Below, piece by piece: positions 25,777-35,025 of a DNA stretch of 64,000 bases. How positions within the stretch are numbered: the first letter of the stretch is position 1; each line of letters begins with the position of its first letter. The DNA is from Mesorhizobium tianshanense. Lineage in GTDB: Bacteria; Pseudomonadota; Alphaproteobacteria; Rhizobiales; Rhizobiaceae. The notes under the pieces were generated by a model. That model worked only from the letters and a program-made list of their open reading frames with translations, did no database searches and was not told the origin of the DNA. The DNA is taken from positions 1 to 64,000 of the forward strand of contig NZ_VLKT01000023.1 in assembly GCF_007830515.1 (NCBI RefSeq). Direction: 5' to 3'. Made by a program: the position numbers and the translations under genes.

Positions 25777-26103
25777 ATGACCGACAACGCCACGATTGCC
25801 CGGATCTGGCGCGGAAGGACGCGCCGTGATTTGGCGGACGCCTACGAGCCGTACCTGCGCCGCGAGGGCATTCCGCCGCTTCAGGAGAAGGCACTCGGCG
25901 TGCAGTTGTTTCGCGAAGATCGCGAAGGAGAAACAGAGTTCGTGACGATCTCGTACTGGCCAGACGTCGAAGCCATGGCGAGCTTCACTGGCGGCGATCC
26001 GCACAAGATCCACCACCTGCCGCGCGACCAGGAGTTTCTCGTCGAACTGCCCAACCGAGTGACCGTGATGCGAATCCTCGTCAATCAATTGCCTCGCGAT
26101 TAG
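25777..26103 (+). CDS. Antibiotic biosynthesis monooxygenase (ABM)-like dimeric ferredoxin-fold protein
   Basis: 108 residues from ATG 25777 with GAGAGGAGCGC before it. The pattern RIWRGRTRRDLADAYEPYLR, then the strand TEFVTISYWPDVEAMASFTG, fits the small dimeric alpha/beta barrel proteins of the ABM/DUF4188 type. No catalytic residue can be assigned. It follows the hydrolase gene closely; both may act on the same compound. Confidence 0.6.
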   Translation: MTDNATIARIWRGRTRRDLADAYEPYLRREGIPPLQEKALGVQLFREDREGETEFVTISYWPDVEAMASFTGGDPHKIHHLPRDQEFLVELPNRVTVMRILVNQLPRD

Positions 26104-26255
26104 GGCGGCGGCGGCCGACTTCATTCTCATGGCGGCGATCCGGGAGCAGCCAGGGTTGCGATCAAGCTTAGGCTGGAAGGCTTGCTACCCTCTTCTTGGC
26201 CGCCATTCGTTCTCTCGCCGCTGAGTTGATCCTCAGCGATACCATCGACGAAGTC

Positions 26256-27767
26256 CTAAAGGCAGGCGGCCATCAGCGCGTCGGTCTCGATCCCTGGTGC
26301 GACGAATTCCTGGACGAAGCGCCCGTCCCTCAACACCAGGACACGGTCGCAGACCTTGGGCAGTTCCTCGATCTCGCTGGACACGAAAATGATGCTTTTG
26401 CCCTCCGCGGCAAGCTCGCGGATGATAGCGTAGATTTGCGACTTCGCTTCGACATCGACACCCCTGGTCGGTTCGTCGAACAGCAGGATACGGCTGCCGG
26501 CATAGACCCAACGGCCGATCACCACTTTCTGCTGGTTGCCGCCCGAAAGCGTGCCGACCGGCGTATCGATACGCGCCGTTTTGATGCCGATACGACGGAC
26601 GATGTCGCCTGCCGCTTGCGCCATCCGCGATGCCGAGATCACGCCGTTCACCGTCACCTTCGAGAAGTCGGTGGCGACGGTGTTTTCGTCCACGCCGAGC
26701 AGCGGCATGATGCCGTCCTCCTTGCGGCTTTCCGGCGTCATGCCGATCCCGCTCCTGACCCGCTCGCCATAGGAGCCGCGGGTAATGTCCTTTTCGTCGA
26801 GCAGCACCGTGCCGGCGCGCACGGCATCGAGCCCGCCGATCGCCCTGAGCAGCTCGGTGCGGCCGGAGCCGAGCAGGCCGGCAAAGCCCAGCACCTCACC
26901 GCGCCTGAGATCGAAGCTGACACCGGCGAGCTTCGGCGGCACGGCAAGATCCCGCACCGACAGCACGGTATCGCCTCCCCTCGCCTCGCCGACGAGCCTA
27001 TCGTTCTGCTCGCTGCGACCGAGCATCAGCCGGATGATCTCGGCGGTGTCGGCGCCGGCAACCTCGACGGTCCCCGCAACCCTGCCGTCGCGCATCACCG
27101 TGGCGGCCTCGGCGATCTGCCGGATCTCGCTCATGCGATGGCTGACATAGATCACCGCAATGCCGGCGCCGGCCAGGCTGCGCACGGCCTTGAACAGGAG
27201 TTCGACCTCGGCGGCCGCGAGCGAGCTGGTCGGCTCGTCGAGGATGACGAGTTTAGGTTCGCCGATCATGACGCGGGCGATCTCGACGAGCTGTCGCTCG
27301 GCCGGGCTCAGCGTCGCGACGCGGCGGCGCGGATCGAGCGTCAGCCCGAGCCGGGCCAGCGTCTCGCGCGCCTGATGTTCCATCTCGCCGTGGGAAAGCA
27401 CGCCCATGCTGGACGGCCAGCGGCCGAGGAACAGGTTCTCGGCGATGCTCATCCCGACGATCAGGCTGAGCTCCTGATAGACGGCGCGCACGCCGAGCCG
27501 GGCAGCTTCGACCGTGCGCTGGGTGCCGGAACCGGTCAGCGCCGCGCCATCGATCGTGACCTCGCCCCTGTCAGGCACCGTGGCCCCGGTCAGCAGCCGG
27601 ATCAGCGTCGATTTCCCCGCCCCGTTCTTGCCGAGCAGGGCACGGACTTCGCCCCGGCTGATCTCGAAATCGACATCGTCCAGCGCTAGCACGCCGGGAT
27701 AGTGCTTGGTCGCGCCACGCACGGCGGCGACCAAGGTCTGCGGATCCTGCTGGCGGGCGGTCTGCAT
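26256..27767 (-). CDS. Sugar ABC transporter ATP-binding protein (RbsA/MglA type, two domains)
   Basis: 503 residues from ATG 27767; the open frame upstream is a shadow of the permease gene. Two nucleotide-binding domains are fused, as in RbsA/XylG: Walker A LLGKNGAGKST near residue 45, first signature LSPAERQLVEIARVM with LVILDEPT, then a degenerate second Walker A GFAGLLGSGRTEL and second signature LSGGNQQKVVIGRW with LLFDEPTRGVD. Imports a monosaccharide together with the permease and binding protein of the same operon. Last gene; 23 bases after the permease. Confidence 0.93.
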   Translation of the reverse strand: MQTARQQDPQTLVAAVRGATKHYPGVLALDDVDFEISRGEVRALLGKNGAGKSTLIRLLTGATVPDRGEVTIDGAALTGSGTQRTVEAARLGVRAVYQELSLIVGMSIAENLFLGRWPSSMGVLSHGEMEHQARETLARLGLTLDPRRRVATLSPAERQLVEIARVMIGEPKLVILDEPTSSLAAAEVELLFKAVRSLAGAGIAVIYVSHRMSEIRQIAEAATVMRDGRVAGTVEVAGADTAEIIRLMLGRSEQNDRLVGEARGGDTVLSVRDLAVPPKLAGVSFDLRRGEVLGFAGLLGSGRTELLRAIGGLDAVRAGTVLLDEKDITRGSYGERVRSGIGMTPESRKEDGIMPLLGVDENTVATDFSKVTVNGVISASRMAQAAGDIVRRIGIKTARIDTPVGTLSGGNQQKVVIGRWVYAGSRILLFDEPTRGVDVEAKSQIYAIIRELAAEGKSIIFVSSEIEELPKVCDRVLVLRDGRFVQEFVAPGIETDALMAACL

Positions 27768-27790
27768 GGGCTGATCCTCGCGGGTTCCCG

Positions 27791-28786
27791 TCACGCGCCG
27801 AAAGTGCGGCGTTCGCGATAGCGTGTGACCAGTATGTTGGCGAGCACGGCGGCGACGATAATGACGCCGCGCACCACCTCCTGGAAGAATGGATTGATGC
27901 CGCGCAGCACCAGCCCGTTGCCGATCAGCGTGATGACGAAGACGCCGAGCAGCGTGCCGAGCATCGAGCCGCGTCCGCCCGACAGCGCCGTGCCGCCGAT
28001 GACGACGGCGGCGATCACGTCGAATTCGAGGCCGGAAGCGGTACCGGCATTGCCCGAGCCGAGCCGCGCGGTCAAAAGCACGCCGGCAAGTGCTGCCATC
28101 ACGCCCGACGTGGTGAAGATCAGCACGCGAATGCGCGCGACGTTGATGCCGCATAATTCGGCGGCGTTGGCGTTGCCGCCGACAGCGAAGATCGACCGGC
28201 CGTAGGCGGTCTTCTGGCTGATGAAGGAGAAGACGGCGAACAGCACCAGCATGACGATGGCCGAGGTGGGTATGCCGAATATCTTGTCGGCAAGGATGTC
28301 GAGGAAGGCGTTGTCGGGGAAGGTGACCGGCAGCGCGTTGGTGGTGAAGAACGACATGCCGCGCAACGCGCTCCACAGGCCGAGCGTGGCGACGAAGGAC
28401 GGCACCCCGAAATAGGCGCGCAGCGATCCGGCGAAGGTGCCTAGCGCGCCGCCGATGGCAAGCGCCGCCAGGATGGCGAGCGCGACATTGACGTCGGCCT
28501 TCAGCATGAAGGCGAGGCAGACGGAGGTGAAGGCGACCATCGGCCCGACGCTGACGTCGATCTCGCCGGCGATGATGATCAGCGTCACCGCCCAGGACGC
28601 AATCGCGATGGAAGCCGCGTCGCGCAACAGCGACAGGTGATTGTTGGCCGACAGAAAGCCGTTGGTGGTCGCGCCGAAGCCGAAATAGAGGACGAGCAGG
28701 ATGGCGATCAGGCCGATCTCGTTCATATCGAGCGCGAACAGGCGAAAGCCGCGCCGACGGCTGGTTGTGGTTGTGGTCGCACTCAT
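27791..28786 (-). CDS. Sugar ABC transporter permease (RbsC type)
   Basis: 331 residues with about ten membrane helices. Conserved permease segments are seen: IASWAVTLIIIAGEIDVSVG, where the EIDVSVG motif is the family hallmark, GVPSFVATLGLWSALRG, the cytoplasmic EAA-like stretch around NAAELCGINVARIRVLIF, and FDVIAAVVIGGTALSGGRG. GAGGAAGATTGCA precedes the ATG. Fourth gene of the leftward operon. Confidence 0.93.
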   Translation of the reverse strand: MSATTTTTSRRRGFRLFALDMNEIGLIAILLVLYFGFGATTNGFLSANNHLSLLRDAASIAIASWAVTLIIIAGEIDVSVGPMVAFTSVCLAFMLKADVNVALAILAALAIGGALGTFAGSLRAYFGVPSFVATLGLWSALRGMSFFTTNALPVTFPDNAFLDILADKIFGIPTSAIVMLVLFAVFSFISQKTAYGRSIFAVGGNANAAELCGINVARIRVLIFTTSGVMAALAGVLLTARLGSGNAGTASGLEFDVIAAVVIGGTALSGGRGSMLGTLLGVFVITLIGNGLVLRGINPFFQEVVRGVIIVAAVLANILVTRYRERRTFGA

Positions 28787-28800
28787 TGCAATCTTCCTCG

Positions 28801-29694
28801 TCAGGGCCGGTGACAGGTGTAACGGACGGAACCCGTGAGGCTTTCGCCAGGCGCCAGCCTCACCAGCCCGCCGCCGGAGGGCATGTTATGTCCGTCGGCG
28901 CTATGGCTCATCGGTTCGAAACAGAAGAAATCATAGTCGTAGCCGGCATCGAAGGCCGGATCGGAGACGAAGATCAGATAGCGGGAGAACACCGGATCGG
29001 CATCGATCTCCAATGAAATCCGGCGCTCTGGCCAGTCGATATCAGCCCCGCCGTTCCAGCCCTCGAAAACCGTGTTGACCCAGCGGCGCGGCAGGCCGCG
29101 CGGCTGGGCGAAGTCGATGTCGCCGGCGACCGGATGCTCGACGGTCGGCAGCCAGGAGGAATCCTCGTCCCAACAGGAGCGAGCGGCTGCCTTGAGCGTG
29201 GTCTCTTTCGTCAGTGGGAGATAGGGATGCCAGCCGAGGCCAAACGGCAGCGCGAACTCGCCGCGATTGGTGACGGACAGTGTTGTCGTCAGTGTGGGGC
29301 CGTCGATCGAAAAGCGCTGTTCGGCATCATAGGCGTACGGCGTGCCGGCGCCGCGATGGCTGAACCCAAGTGCGATCTCAGTGTTTGTGTGGCGCACAAT
29401 TTGCCACTCGCCGGTCCAGCCGTCGCCATGCAGGTAGTGCCTGTCCCAGTCCATGTTGGGGGTGAGCGAATACTCGCGGCCTTCGAAGGAAAAGCGGTTG
29501 TCGCGCACTCGGTTCCCGAAAGGCACCAGCGGAAAGCAGGCGGATTTCAGCGCTGCGCGTTCCCGCCCTTGCGGTGGGTCGCGAAACAGCGGCACCTCCA
29601 CATCGCCCGAACGCGAAAGAAACCGCCAGATCGCTCCGCCGGTCGTGGTGACGGTGAGGCCCAGTGCTTCGTTGGCGATTTCGATATCGGCCAT
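28801..29694 (-). CDS. Aldose 1-epimerase family protein
   Basis: 297 residues. Aldose 1-epimerases interconvert alpha and beta anomers of a sugar such as galactose. Family landmarks: FPLVPFGNRVRDNRFSFEG with the substrate-binding NR, HYLHGDGWTGEW with the catalytic His, FGLGWHPYLP with the second His, and FFCFEPMSHSADGHNMP with the catalytic Glu. It lies three bases after the Zn-dehydrogenase gene in the sugar operon. Confidence 0.88.
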   Translation of the reverse strand: MADIEIANEALGLTVTTTGGAIWRFLSRSGDVEVPLFRDPPQGRERAALKSACFPLVPFGNRVRDNRFSFEGREYSLTPNMDWDRHYLHGDGWTGEWQIVRHTNTEIALGFSHRGAGTPYAYDAEQRFSIDGPTLTTTLSVTNRGEFALPFGLGWHPYLPLTKETTLKAAARSCWDEDSSWLPTVEHPVAGDIDFAQPRGLPRRWVNTVFEGWNGGADIDWPERRISLEIDADPVFSRYLIFVSDPAFDAGYDYDFFCFEPMSHSADGHNMPSGGGLVRLAPGESLTGSVRYTCHRP

Positions 29695-29697
29695 CGC

Positions 29698-30747
29698 TTA
29701 GTTCGGAAATTCGACGATGACTTTTCCCGAGCGCCCGCCTGCCATCAGCGCATAGGCCTCGGGCGCCTTTTCCAGCGGGAAGGCATCGGTGATGATGTCA
29801 TGCGGATGCAGGCCCCAGGCGTCGAGGTCCTCGCAGCACTGGTCCATATTGTGGACGCTGGTTACCCAGGAGCCGTAGATGGTCCGCTGGCGGTGCAGAA
29901 GGTCGTCGCTGACGTCGAACTCGACCTTGCCGGTTTCGCCGATATAGACGCAGCGCCCCCAGGTACGCGTGGCCTGCAGCGCCAGCACCCGGCCGCGCGG
30001 ATTGCCGGAGCAGTCGATGGCGACAGCGGCACCGCCCTTGGTCAATTCATTGATGGCGTCGAGCGCGTTCGGCCCGGCGACGAGGCCGTGGTCGAGCAGG
30101 CCGAGCTTCTTCGCCGTCTCGACCCGGTCGGGCTGCGTATCGACACCGATCGCCAGGCGTGCGCCACGGCCCTTGGCCAGCATCAGCGCAGCCATGCCGA
30201 CCGGCCCGAGGCCGACGACGAGCACTGCGTCGCTGCCCGAAACATTGCCGCGCAGCACCGCCTCGTAAGCGGTGCCGACGCCGCACGAGATGAAGCAGCC
30301 GTCGCGGTAGGACAGTGTGTCAGGCAGGTGCACGAGATCGCGCTCGTCGGCGACAAGATATTCGGCATGGCCGCCATCGCGCTGCCAGCCATAGGCGGCA
30401 CGCTGCGGGTCGGTGCAGGAGATCTGAAAACCCTTGCGGCAGTTGCGGCAGAAGCCGCAGCCCGAGATATGATACACGGCGACACGATCGCCCGGCTTGA
30501 AATGCCGGCAGCCGGCGCCAAGGTCGACGACCTGCCCGGCCGGCTCATGCCCCGCCACGACGCCTTGGTAGGACGTGCGCGGATCGTCGCCGAGATGCTT
30601 GTGATAAATGTAGTGGATGTCGCTGCCGCAAATGCCGGAAGCCTTCATCTTCAGGAGCACCTGGCCGATGCCTGGCTTCGGACGGTCGATTTCGCGCAGG
30701 TCGACGGTGGAATTGCCCGGAAGATAGGCGGCGAGCATTTTCGGCAT
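29698..30747 (-). CDS. Zinc-dependent medium-chain alcohol/polyol dehydrogenase
   Basis: 349 residues. Catalytic zinc ligands are in ASGICGSDIHY and AGHEPAG; the structural zinc lobe is CGFCRNCRKGFQISC. The Rossmann motif is VLVVGLGPVGMAAL. The NAD-binding Asp in AIGVDTQPDR suggests NAD rather than NADP. The family includes sorbitol, threonine and galactitol-type dehydrogenases. Encoded between the sugar-binding protein and the aldose epimerase, so it probably oxidises the imported sugar or a derived polyol. Confidence 0.88.
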   Translation of the reverse strand: MPKMLAAYLPGNSTVDLREIDRPKPGIGQVLLKMKASGICGSDIHYIYHKHLGDDPRTSYQGVVAGHEPAGQVVDLGAGCRHFKPGDRVAVYHISGCGFCRNCRKGFQISCTDPQRAAYGWQRDGGHAEYLVADERDLVHLPDTLSYRDGCFISCGVGTAYEAVLRGNVSGSDAVLVVGLGPVGMAALMLAKGRGARLAIGVDTQPDRVETAKKLGLLDHGLVAGPNALDAINELTKGGAAVAIDCSGNPRGRVLALQATRTWGRCVYIGETGKVEFDVSDDLLHRQRTIYGSWVTSVHNMDQCCEDLDAWGLHPHDIITDAFPLEKAPEAYALMAGGRSGKVIVEFPN

Positions 30748-30884
30748 GATTCAGGCTCCGGACCCCGGCTCTTTCGGCCGTGGGCAGTATGCGAGATTGT
30801 CGGTTTCCCGAAAAGTTGTCATTCCCCGAAAGGACTGGCCGCCGTGATGCGGCGGCCAGCATCGCATGGTTCGGGAGGATGCGA

Positions 30885-31862
30885 TCAGGAAAGGCCGTCC
30901 TTGTGGGTTTCGAGCCACTTCTTGGCCTCGTCGGCCGATTTGAAGATCGATATGCCCATGGGCACGATGATATCAGCGGCTTTCTTGCCTTCGGCGCCAT
31001 TCAGCGCCTGTTCGAGCGCCAGCTTGCCAATGCCCTGGCCGGACACGTCGGCGACTGCCTTCATCACCGAGAAGTCGGCGAGTTCGGTCGCGGCTGAAGA
31101 CGTCATGTCGGCGGCGAAGACGACGACCTTTCCGGCCAGGCCGCGCTGCTTGATGGTGCGCACCGCACCGGTGCCGGCATCGCCGCCCTCGCCGAAGAAA
31201 GCGTCGATATCCGGATTGGCCGACAGCATCTGGTCGCTGACCGATACGGCGTCATCGAGCACGGTGCCGCGCTGGTTTGCCGAGATGACATAGCCGGGAA
31301 CCTTGGCCTTGAGCGCCGCCTCAAAACCTTCGCGGCGCTTGACGCAGACTTCGACGAATTCGCAGTTCAGCACGCCGATCTTCGGCTCCTTGATGCCTTG
31401 GGCGATGAAATAGTCGGCTGCGACGTCGCCGAGCTGGCGGCCGAACTCCGTCGGATCGGCGACTGCATAGGCATAGACATATTTTTTCATGTCGGCGTCG
31501 TTGATGCAGGTGTTGTAGCAAACGACGGGAATGCCGGCCTCATGCGCCCGCTTGATGGCGCGCACCGAACCGTCGGCGGAGACGGCGGACAGGATGATCG
31601 CCTTGACGTCGGCCGAGACAAGGCGGTCGATGAAAGAGGCTTCGGCGCCCGGATCGGCGCGTGCATTCGTCTCGAGGAGTTCGATCTCCTTGCCCATCGA
31701 GTTGGCGCCGTCCTGGATGCCCTTGCGCACGGCGGCATAGAAACCGACGTCGTCGAGATAGATGGCGCCGATGCCGGTCGAATCGGCCAGCGCCGGGGCG
31801 GCCGCCGAGGCAAGCGTGGCCGCCGCAAGCGCGGCGATTGCGAACTGCTGCATGGATTTCAT
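30885..31862 (-). CDS. Periplasmic sugar-binding protein of ABC transporter
   Basis: 325 residues with a clear signal peptide (FAIAALAAATLASAAAPALA, about residues 7-26). The mature protein is a Peripla_BP_4 type I fold like RbsB: IGAIYLDDVGFYAAVRKGIQ, then NARADPGAEASFIDRLVSAD, then IPVVCYNTCIND and the hinge segment FFGEGGDAGTGAVRTIKQRG. First gene of the operon; GGGAGGACGAC precedes the ATG. The exact ligand is unknown, but the genes nearby point to a hexose such as galactose. Confidence 0.92.
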   Translation of the reverse strand: MKSMQQFAIAALAAATLASAAAPALADSTGIGAIYLDDVGFYAAVRKGIQDGANSMGKEIELLETNARADPGAEASFIDRLVSADVKAIILSAVSADGSVRAIKRAHEAGIPVVCYNTCINDADMKKYVYAYAVADPTEFGRQLGDVAADYFIAQGIKEPKIGVLNCEFVEVCVKRREGFEAALKAKVPGYVISANQRGTVLDDAVSVSDQMLSANPDIDAFFGEGGDAGTGAVRTIKQRGLAGKVVVFAADMTSSAATELADFSVMKAVADVSGQGIGKLALEQALNGAEGKKAADIIVPMGISIFKSADEAKKWLETHKDGLS

Positions 31863-32128
31863 GTCGTCCTCCCAACGGATGGTGAATTGCGCCCGTCGCG
31901 GCGCCGCAGCCGGATCGGGCTGCAGGCAAACCTCTCCCTACGGGACTTGCCCAATCCGAGATCGACTTGAACATCTAGATCGGATCAAACTAATTTATAG
32001 ATACTATGTTTAATGCGACTGTCAACGCCTTTCTCGGCGCTGTGGAGACACAAATAGCGCCAGATTGCTACATAGCACAGCATCACAATTGGCGTTGAAC
32101 GCATCGCCAAAGCCGACTAATGTGCCAT

Positions 32129-32143
32129 ATAGATATGATCTAT
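32129..32143. promoter_or_regulatory. Candidate GntR/FadR operator in the divergent sugar promoter
   Basis: ATAGATATGATCTAT is a perfect interrupted palindrome (6-base arms, 3-base centre) 26 bases before the galactonate-dehydratase-like start. Related ATAGATACTAT and ATCTAGAT pieces lie near 31973-32006, closer to the binding-protein gene. A GntR regulator is encoded in the same locus, so control of both divergent transcripts from this 306-base region is likely. The region holds no other gene. Confidence 0.4.
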
Positions 32144-32168
32144 CAAGCGATTGCGTGGGAGTTTCCAG

Positions 32169-33341
32169 GTGAAGATCACAGGTATCGAGACCCGCGTGGT
32201 CAACGCGGAAATGCGAAACTGGGTATTCGTGAAGGTGCTGACCGATGAGCCGGGGCTTCATGGCTGGGGCGAAGCGACACTGGAATGGAAGACCCGGGCA
32301 GTGGTCGGCGCGGTCGAGGATCTGGCGCCGCTGATCGTCGGGCGCGACTCTCGCGACATCGAACAGGCCGTGCGGATCATGCGCAAGCAGTCGTTCTGGC
32401 GGCTCGGCGCAATCGGTATGAGCGCGATCTCCGGCATCGAGATGGCGCTGTGGGACATCATGGGCAAGCATTTCGGCGTGCCCGTGTGGCGCCTGCTTGG
32501 CGGCAAGGTGCGCGACAAGGTCGGCGTCTATACCCATCTCGGCCTTGGCGACATGCGCGCCGTCTACGAGACTATGGAGACCGATCCGCTGGTCGAGCGC
32601 GCGCATGCCGTGGTCGAGAAAGGCTACCGTGCCTTCAAGGCGGTGTTCATTCCCTATACGCACTATCACGCGCCGCTGCCCGACGTGGACAAGGTGGCGC
32701 GGCTGATGGAGGCCCTGCGCAAGGCAGTCGGGCCGGGGATCGAGATCATGGTGGATTTTCATGGCCGCCCGGCGTCGGTTGCCGCGGCACTTGCCTATGT
32801 CGAGGCGCTCGCCCCCAACCGGCCGATGTTTGTCGAGGAGCCGTTGCCGCCCGGCGATACGGCCGGGCTGAAGTCGCTCTGCGCCCGCACTTCGGTGCCA
32901 CTGGCGACCGGCGAGCGGCTGGTCGAACGCGCGGAGTTCGTAGAGTTGCTTTCAGCCAGCGCGGTCAGCATCATCCAGCCCGACATCTGCCATTGCGGCG
33001 GCCTCTCGGAGGCCAAGAAGATTGCGGCCCATGCCGAGGCCGTCGGCGTCGGCGTCGCTCCCCATAATCCGCTCGGACCGATCGCCGGCGTTGCCGCGCT
33101 GCATTTCGCCGTCTCGACGCCGAACCATGTCATCCAGGAAGAAATGGTCGGCGCGGTGCCATGGTATTTCGACGTGGTCAGAGGTCCGATCCGCATGGTC
33201 GACGGTTTCTGGCAGGTGCCGGACGCGCCCGGCCTTGGCATCGAGGTTGACGAGGCGGCTTGCGCGCGCCATCCGTTCGCACCCGAGGTGCTGCACACGC
33301 AGAACGCCGTGATGCCGGACGGCACAATCGTCGACTGGTGA
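32169..33341 (+). CDS. Enolase-superfamily sugar acid dehydratase, galactonate dehydratase-like
   Basis: 390 residues from GTG 32169, eight bases after GGGAG. Resembles D-galactonate dehydratase (DgoD): metal ligands appear in IMVDFHGR, MFVEEPLPPGD and ATGERLVER, then SIIQPDICHCGGLSEA, then VAPHNPLGPIAGVAAL with the catalytic His, and HVIQEEMVG. The reaction would be loss of water from a sugar acid to give a 2-keto-3-deoxy acid. The divergent operon imports a sugar and has a dehydrogenase and epimerase, so this would be the next step. The exact sugar acid is not certain. Confidence 0.85.
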   Translation: MKITGIETRVVNAEMRNWVFVKVLTDEPGLHGWGEATLEWKTRAVVGAVEDLAPLIVGRDSRDIEQAVRIMRKQSFWRLGAIGMSAISGIEMALWDIMGKHFGVPVWRLLGGKVRDKVGVYTHLGLGDMRAVYETMETDPLVERAHAVVEKGYRAFKAVFIPYTHYHAPLPDVDKVARLMEALRKAVGPGIEIMVDFHGRPASVAAALAYVEALAPNRPMFVEEPLPPGDTAGLKSLCARTSVPLATGERLVERAEFVELLSASAVSIIQPDICHCGGLSEAKKIAAHAEAVGVGVAPHNPLGPIAGVAALHFAVSTPNHVIQEEMVGAVPWYFDVVRGPIRMVDGFWQVPDAPGLGIEVDEAACARHPFAPEVLHTQNAVMPDGTIVDW

Positions 33342-33365
33342 GGATGGACCACTGGTGAGGATGAA

Positions 33366-34142
33366 ATGACCGGACGTCTGCAGGACAAGGTCGCGATCAT
33401 AACCGGCGCCGGACGCGGTATCGGCGCGGCGATCGCCCGCGCCTTCCACCGCGAAGGCGCGAAGGTCGTCGTCGCCGAAATTGACAAGATGACCGGCGAG
33501 GCGGTCGCAAGCGACCTTTCGCCAAACAGGGCAAGCGCACTGTTTGTGCCATGCGACGTCCGCCAGAACGCTTCCGTCGAAGCCGTCGCCGCGCTGGCGA
33601 AGGAGACCTTTGGCCGTATCGACATTCTCGTCAACAATGCCGGCATCAACGTCTTCCACGAGCCGCTGGAGACAAGCGAAGCCGAATGGCGGCGCTGCTT
33701 CGACATCGATCTCGACGGCGTCTGGCGCATGAGCAAGGCCGTATTGCCGGCCATGCTCGACCGGGGCGCCGGCTCGATCGTCAACATTGCCTCCACGCAC
33801 AGTTTTTCGATCATCCCCGGTTGCTTCCCCTACCCCGTCGCCAAGCACGGACTTCTGGGCCTGACCCGGGCGCTCGGCATCGACTACGCAGCAAGGGGTG
33901 TCCGGGTGAACGCTATCGCGCCCGGCTATATCGAGACGCAGATCGCCGTCGACTACTGGAACACTTTTCCGGACCCCGAGGCCGAGCGGCGGCGTACCTA
34001 TGATCTGCATCCGCAGAAGCGCATTGGCAAACCCGAGGAGGTGGCGATGACGGCGCTGTTCCTCGCTTCCGACGAGGCACCCTTCATCAACGCCGCCTGC
34101 ATCGTCGTCGATGGCGGCCGTTCGGTGCTGTACCATGACTGA
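33366..34142 (+). CDS. Short-chain dehydrogenase/reductase (SDR)
   Basis: 258 residues. The cofactor motif TGAGRGIGAAIARAF, the NNAGINVF segment, the catalytic Ser in VNIASTHSF and the YPVAKHG (Y-x3-K) are all present, and the C-terminal end IVVDGGRSVLYHD is typical. It follows the dehydratase gene by 24 bases, inside which a 13-base text (ACTGGTGAGGATG, at 33334 and 33351) is repeated. Probable role: oxidation or reduction of a keto-deoxy sugar acid or of the sugar itself. NAD likely. Confidence 0.88.
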   Translation: MTGRLQDKVAIITGAGRGIGAAIARAFHREGAKVVVAEIDKMTGEAVASDLSPNRASALFVPCDVRQNASVEAVAALAKETFGRIDILVNNAGINVFHEPLETSEAEWRRCFDIDLDGVWRMSKAVLPAMLDRGAGSIVNIASTHSFSIIPGCFPYPVAKHGLLGLTRALGIDYAARGVRVNAIAPGYIETQIAVDYWNTFPDPEAERRRTYDLHPQKRIGKPEEVAMTALFLASDEAPFINAACIVVDGGRSVLYHD

Positions 34143-34207
34143 CGGCGTCGTTGCGCGGCGCGCCGGTCGCGCCTATGAGTTGCAAGCTGGAGAAGGGCTG
34201 GGAAAAC

Positions 34208-34957
34208 ATGGCATCTGAGCTTGGCGTGGCTGAAGGCGGTTCATTGCACCGCGCCGAAACCGAGGGCGCCGGCGGCAGCCGCATCCACGATTCCGTCGTC
34301 AACGTGCTCGGCAGCCGCATCCTTGGCGGCGCCTATCGGCAAGGCGACATGCTGCCACGCGAGGAAGAGCTCTGCGCGATGCTCGGTGTCAGCCGCACCT
34401 CGGTACGCGAAGCGATCAAGGTGCTGTCGGCAAAGGGGCTGGTCGAGGCGCGGCGCCGGGTCGGCGTGCGCGTCCTGTCGCGCGACGAGTGGCGGCTGCT
34501 CGATCCTGTGGTGTTGAGCTGGCACCCTGACATCCAGAACGACAGCGAGCTGATTTCCGGTCTGATCGAGGCCCGCCGCATCTTCGAACCGGCCGCGGCC
34601 GAACTTGCTGCCAGGCGTGGCACCGGCTCCGATCTCGCGGCGATCGAGGCTGCCTTCAACGCGATGCGCGATTCGATCCCGCACGATCTCGATGGAGTCT
34701 GCCGAGCGGATCTGGCTTTCCACCGCAGCGTGATCGCGGCAAGCCACAACGTCGTTCTGAAAGGGTTGATCGGGATGCTGGAGGCGGCGCTGAGCGCATC
34801 CTTCCTCGTCACCAACAGGCTGATGGAAGCGCAGTCGCGGGCGTTGGCGGCGCATCAGGCCGTGCTCGAGGCGATCCGCATGCGCGACACCGCCGGAGCC
34901 AGGGCCGCGATGAACCGGCTGCTCGACATCGCCGCCGACGATCTGCAGGTCGCCTAG
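34208..34957 (+). CDS. GntR-family (FadR subfamily) transcriptional regulator
   Basis: 249 residues from ATG 34208. The N-terminal winged helix reads SVVNVLGSRILGGAYRQGDM, LPREEELCAMLGVSRTSVRE and EARRRVGVRVLSR. The C-terminal FCD ligand domain carries the metal-binding pattern RADLAFHRSVIAASHN and later a His in ALAAHQAVLEAIRMRD. It closes the sugar acid gene set and probably represses the divergent promoters when no sugar acid is present. Confidence 0.9.
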   Translation: MASELGVAEGGSLHRAETEGAGGSRIHDSVVNVLGSRILGGAYRQGDMLPREEELCAMLGVSRTSVREAIKVLSAKGLVEARRRVGVRVLSRDEWRLLDPVVLSWHPDIQNDSELISGLIEARRIFEPAAAELAARRGTGSDLAAIEAAFNAMRDSIPHDLDGVCRADLAFHRSVIAASHNVVLKGLIGMLEAALSASFLVTNRLMEAQSRALAAHQAVLEAIRMRDTAGARAAMNRLLDIAADDLQVA

Positions 34958-34974
34958 AAAAGAAAAAAGAAAAG

Positions 34975-34998
34975 AGGCCGCCTCGAGGGCGGCCTTTC
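34975..34998. terminator. Terminator hairpin between convergent gntR and tig
   Basis: AGGCCGCC (34975-34982) pairs with GGCGGCCT (34988-34995) around a 5-base loop; TTTC follows on the plus strand and a TTTTCTTTTTTCTTTTC tract on the minus strand. It can therefore serve both the gntR and the tig transcripts. Confidence 0.7.
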
Positions 34999-35025
34999 AA
35001 ATTCAGAATTCAGCACAACGCCGTG

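Noticed and set aside
26196..27689. A 497-codon plus-strand frame opposite the ABC ATPase gene
   Set aside because: Antisense shadow of the two-domain ATPase, which has complete Walker motifs.
29134..31293. A 719-codon plus-strand open frame across the sugar operon
   Set aside because: It is antisense to three well-supported genes (epimerase, dehydrogenase, binding protein) and shows no motif; long shadow frames are common in such GC-rich DNA.
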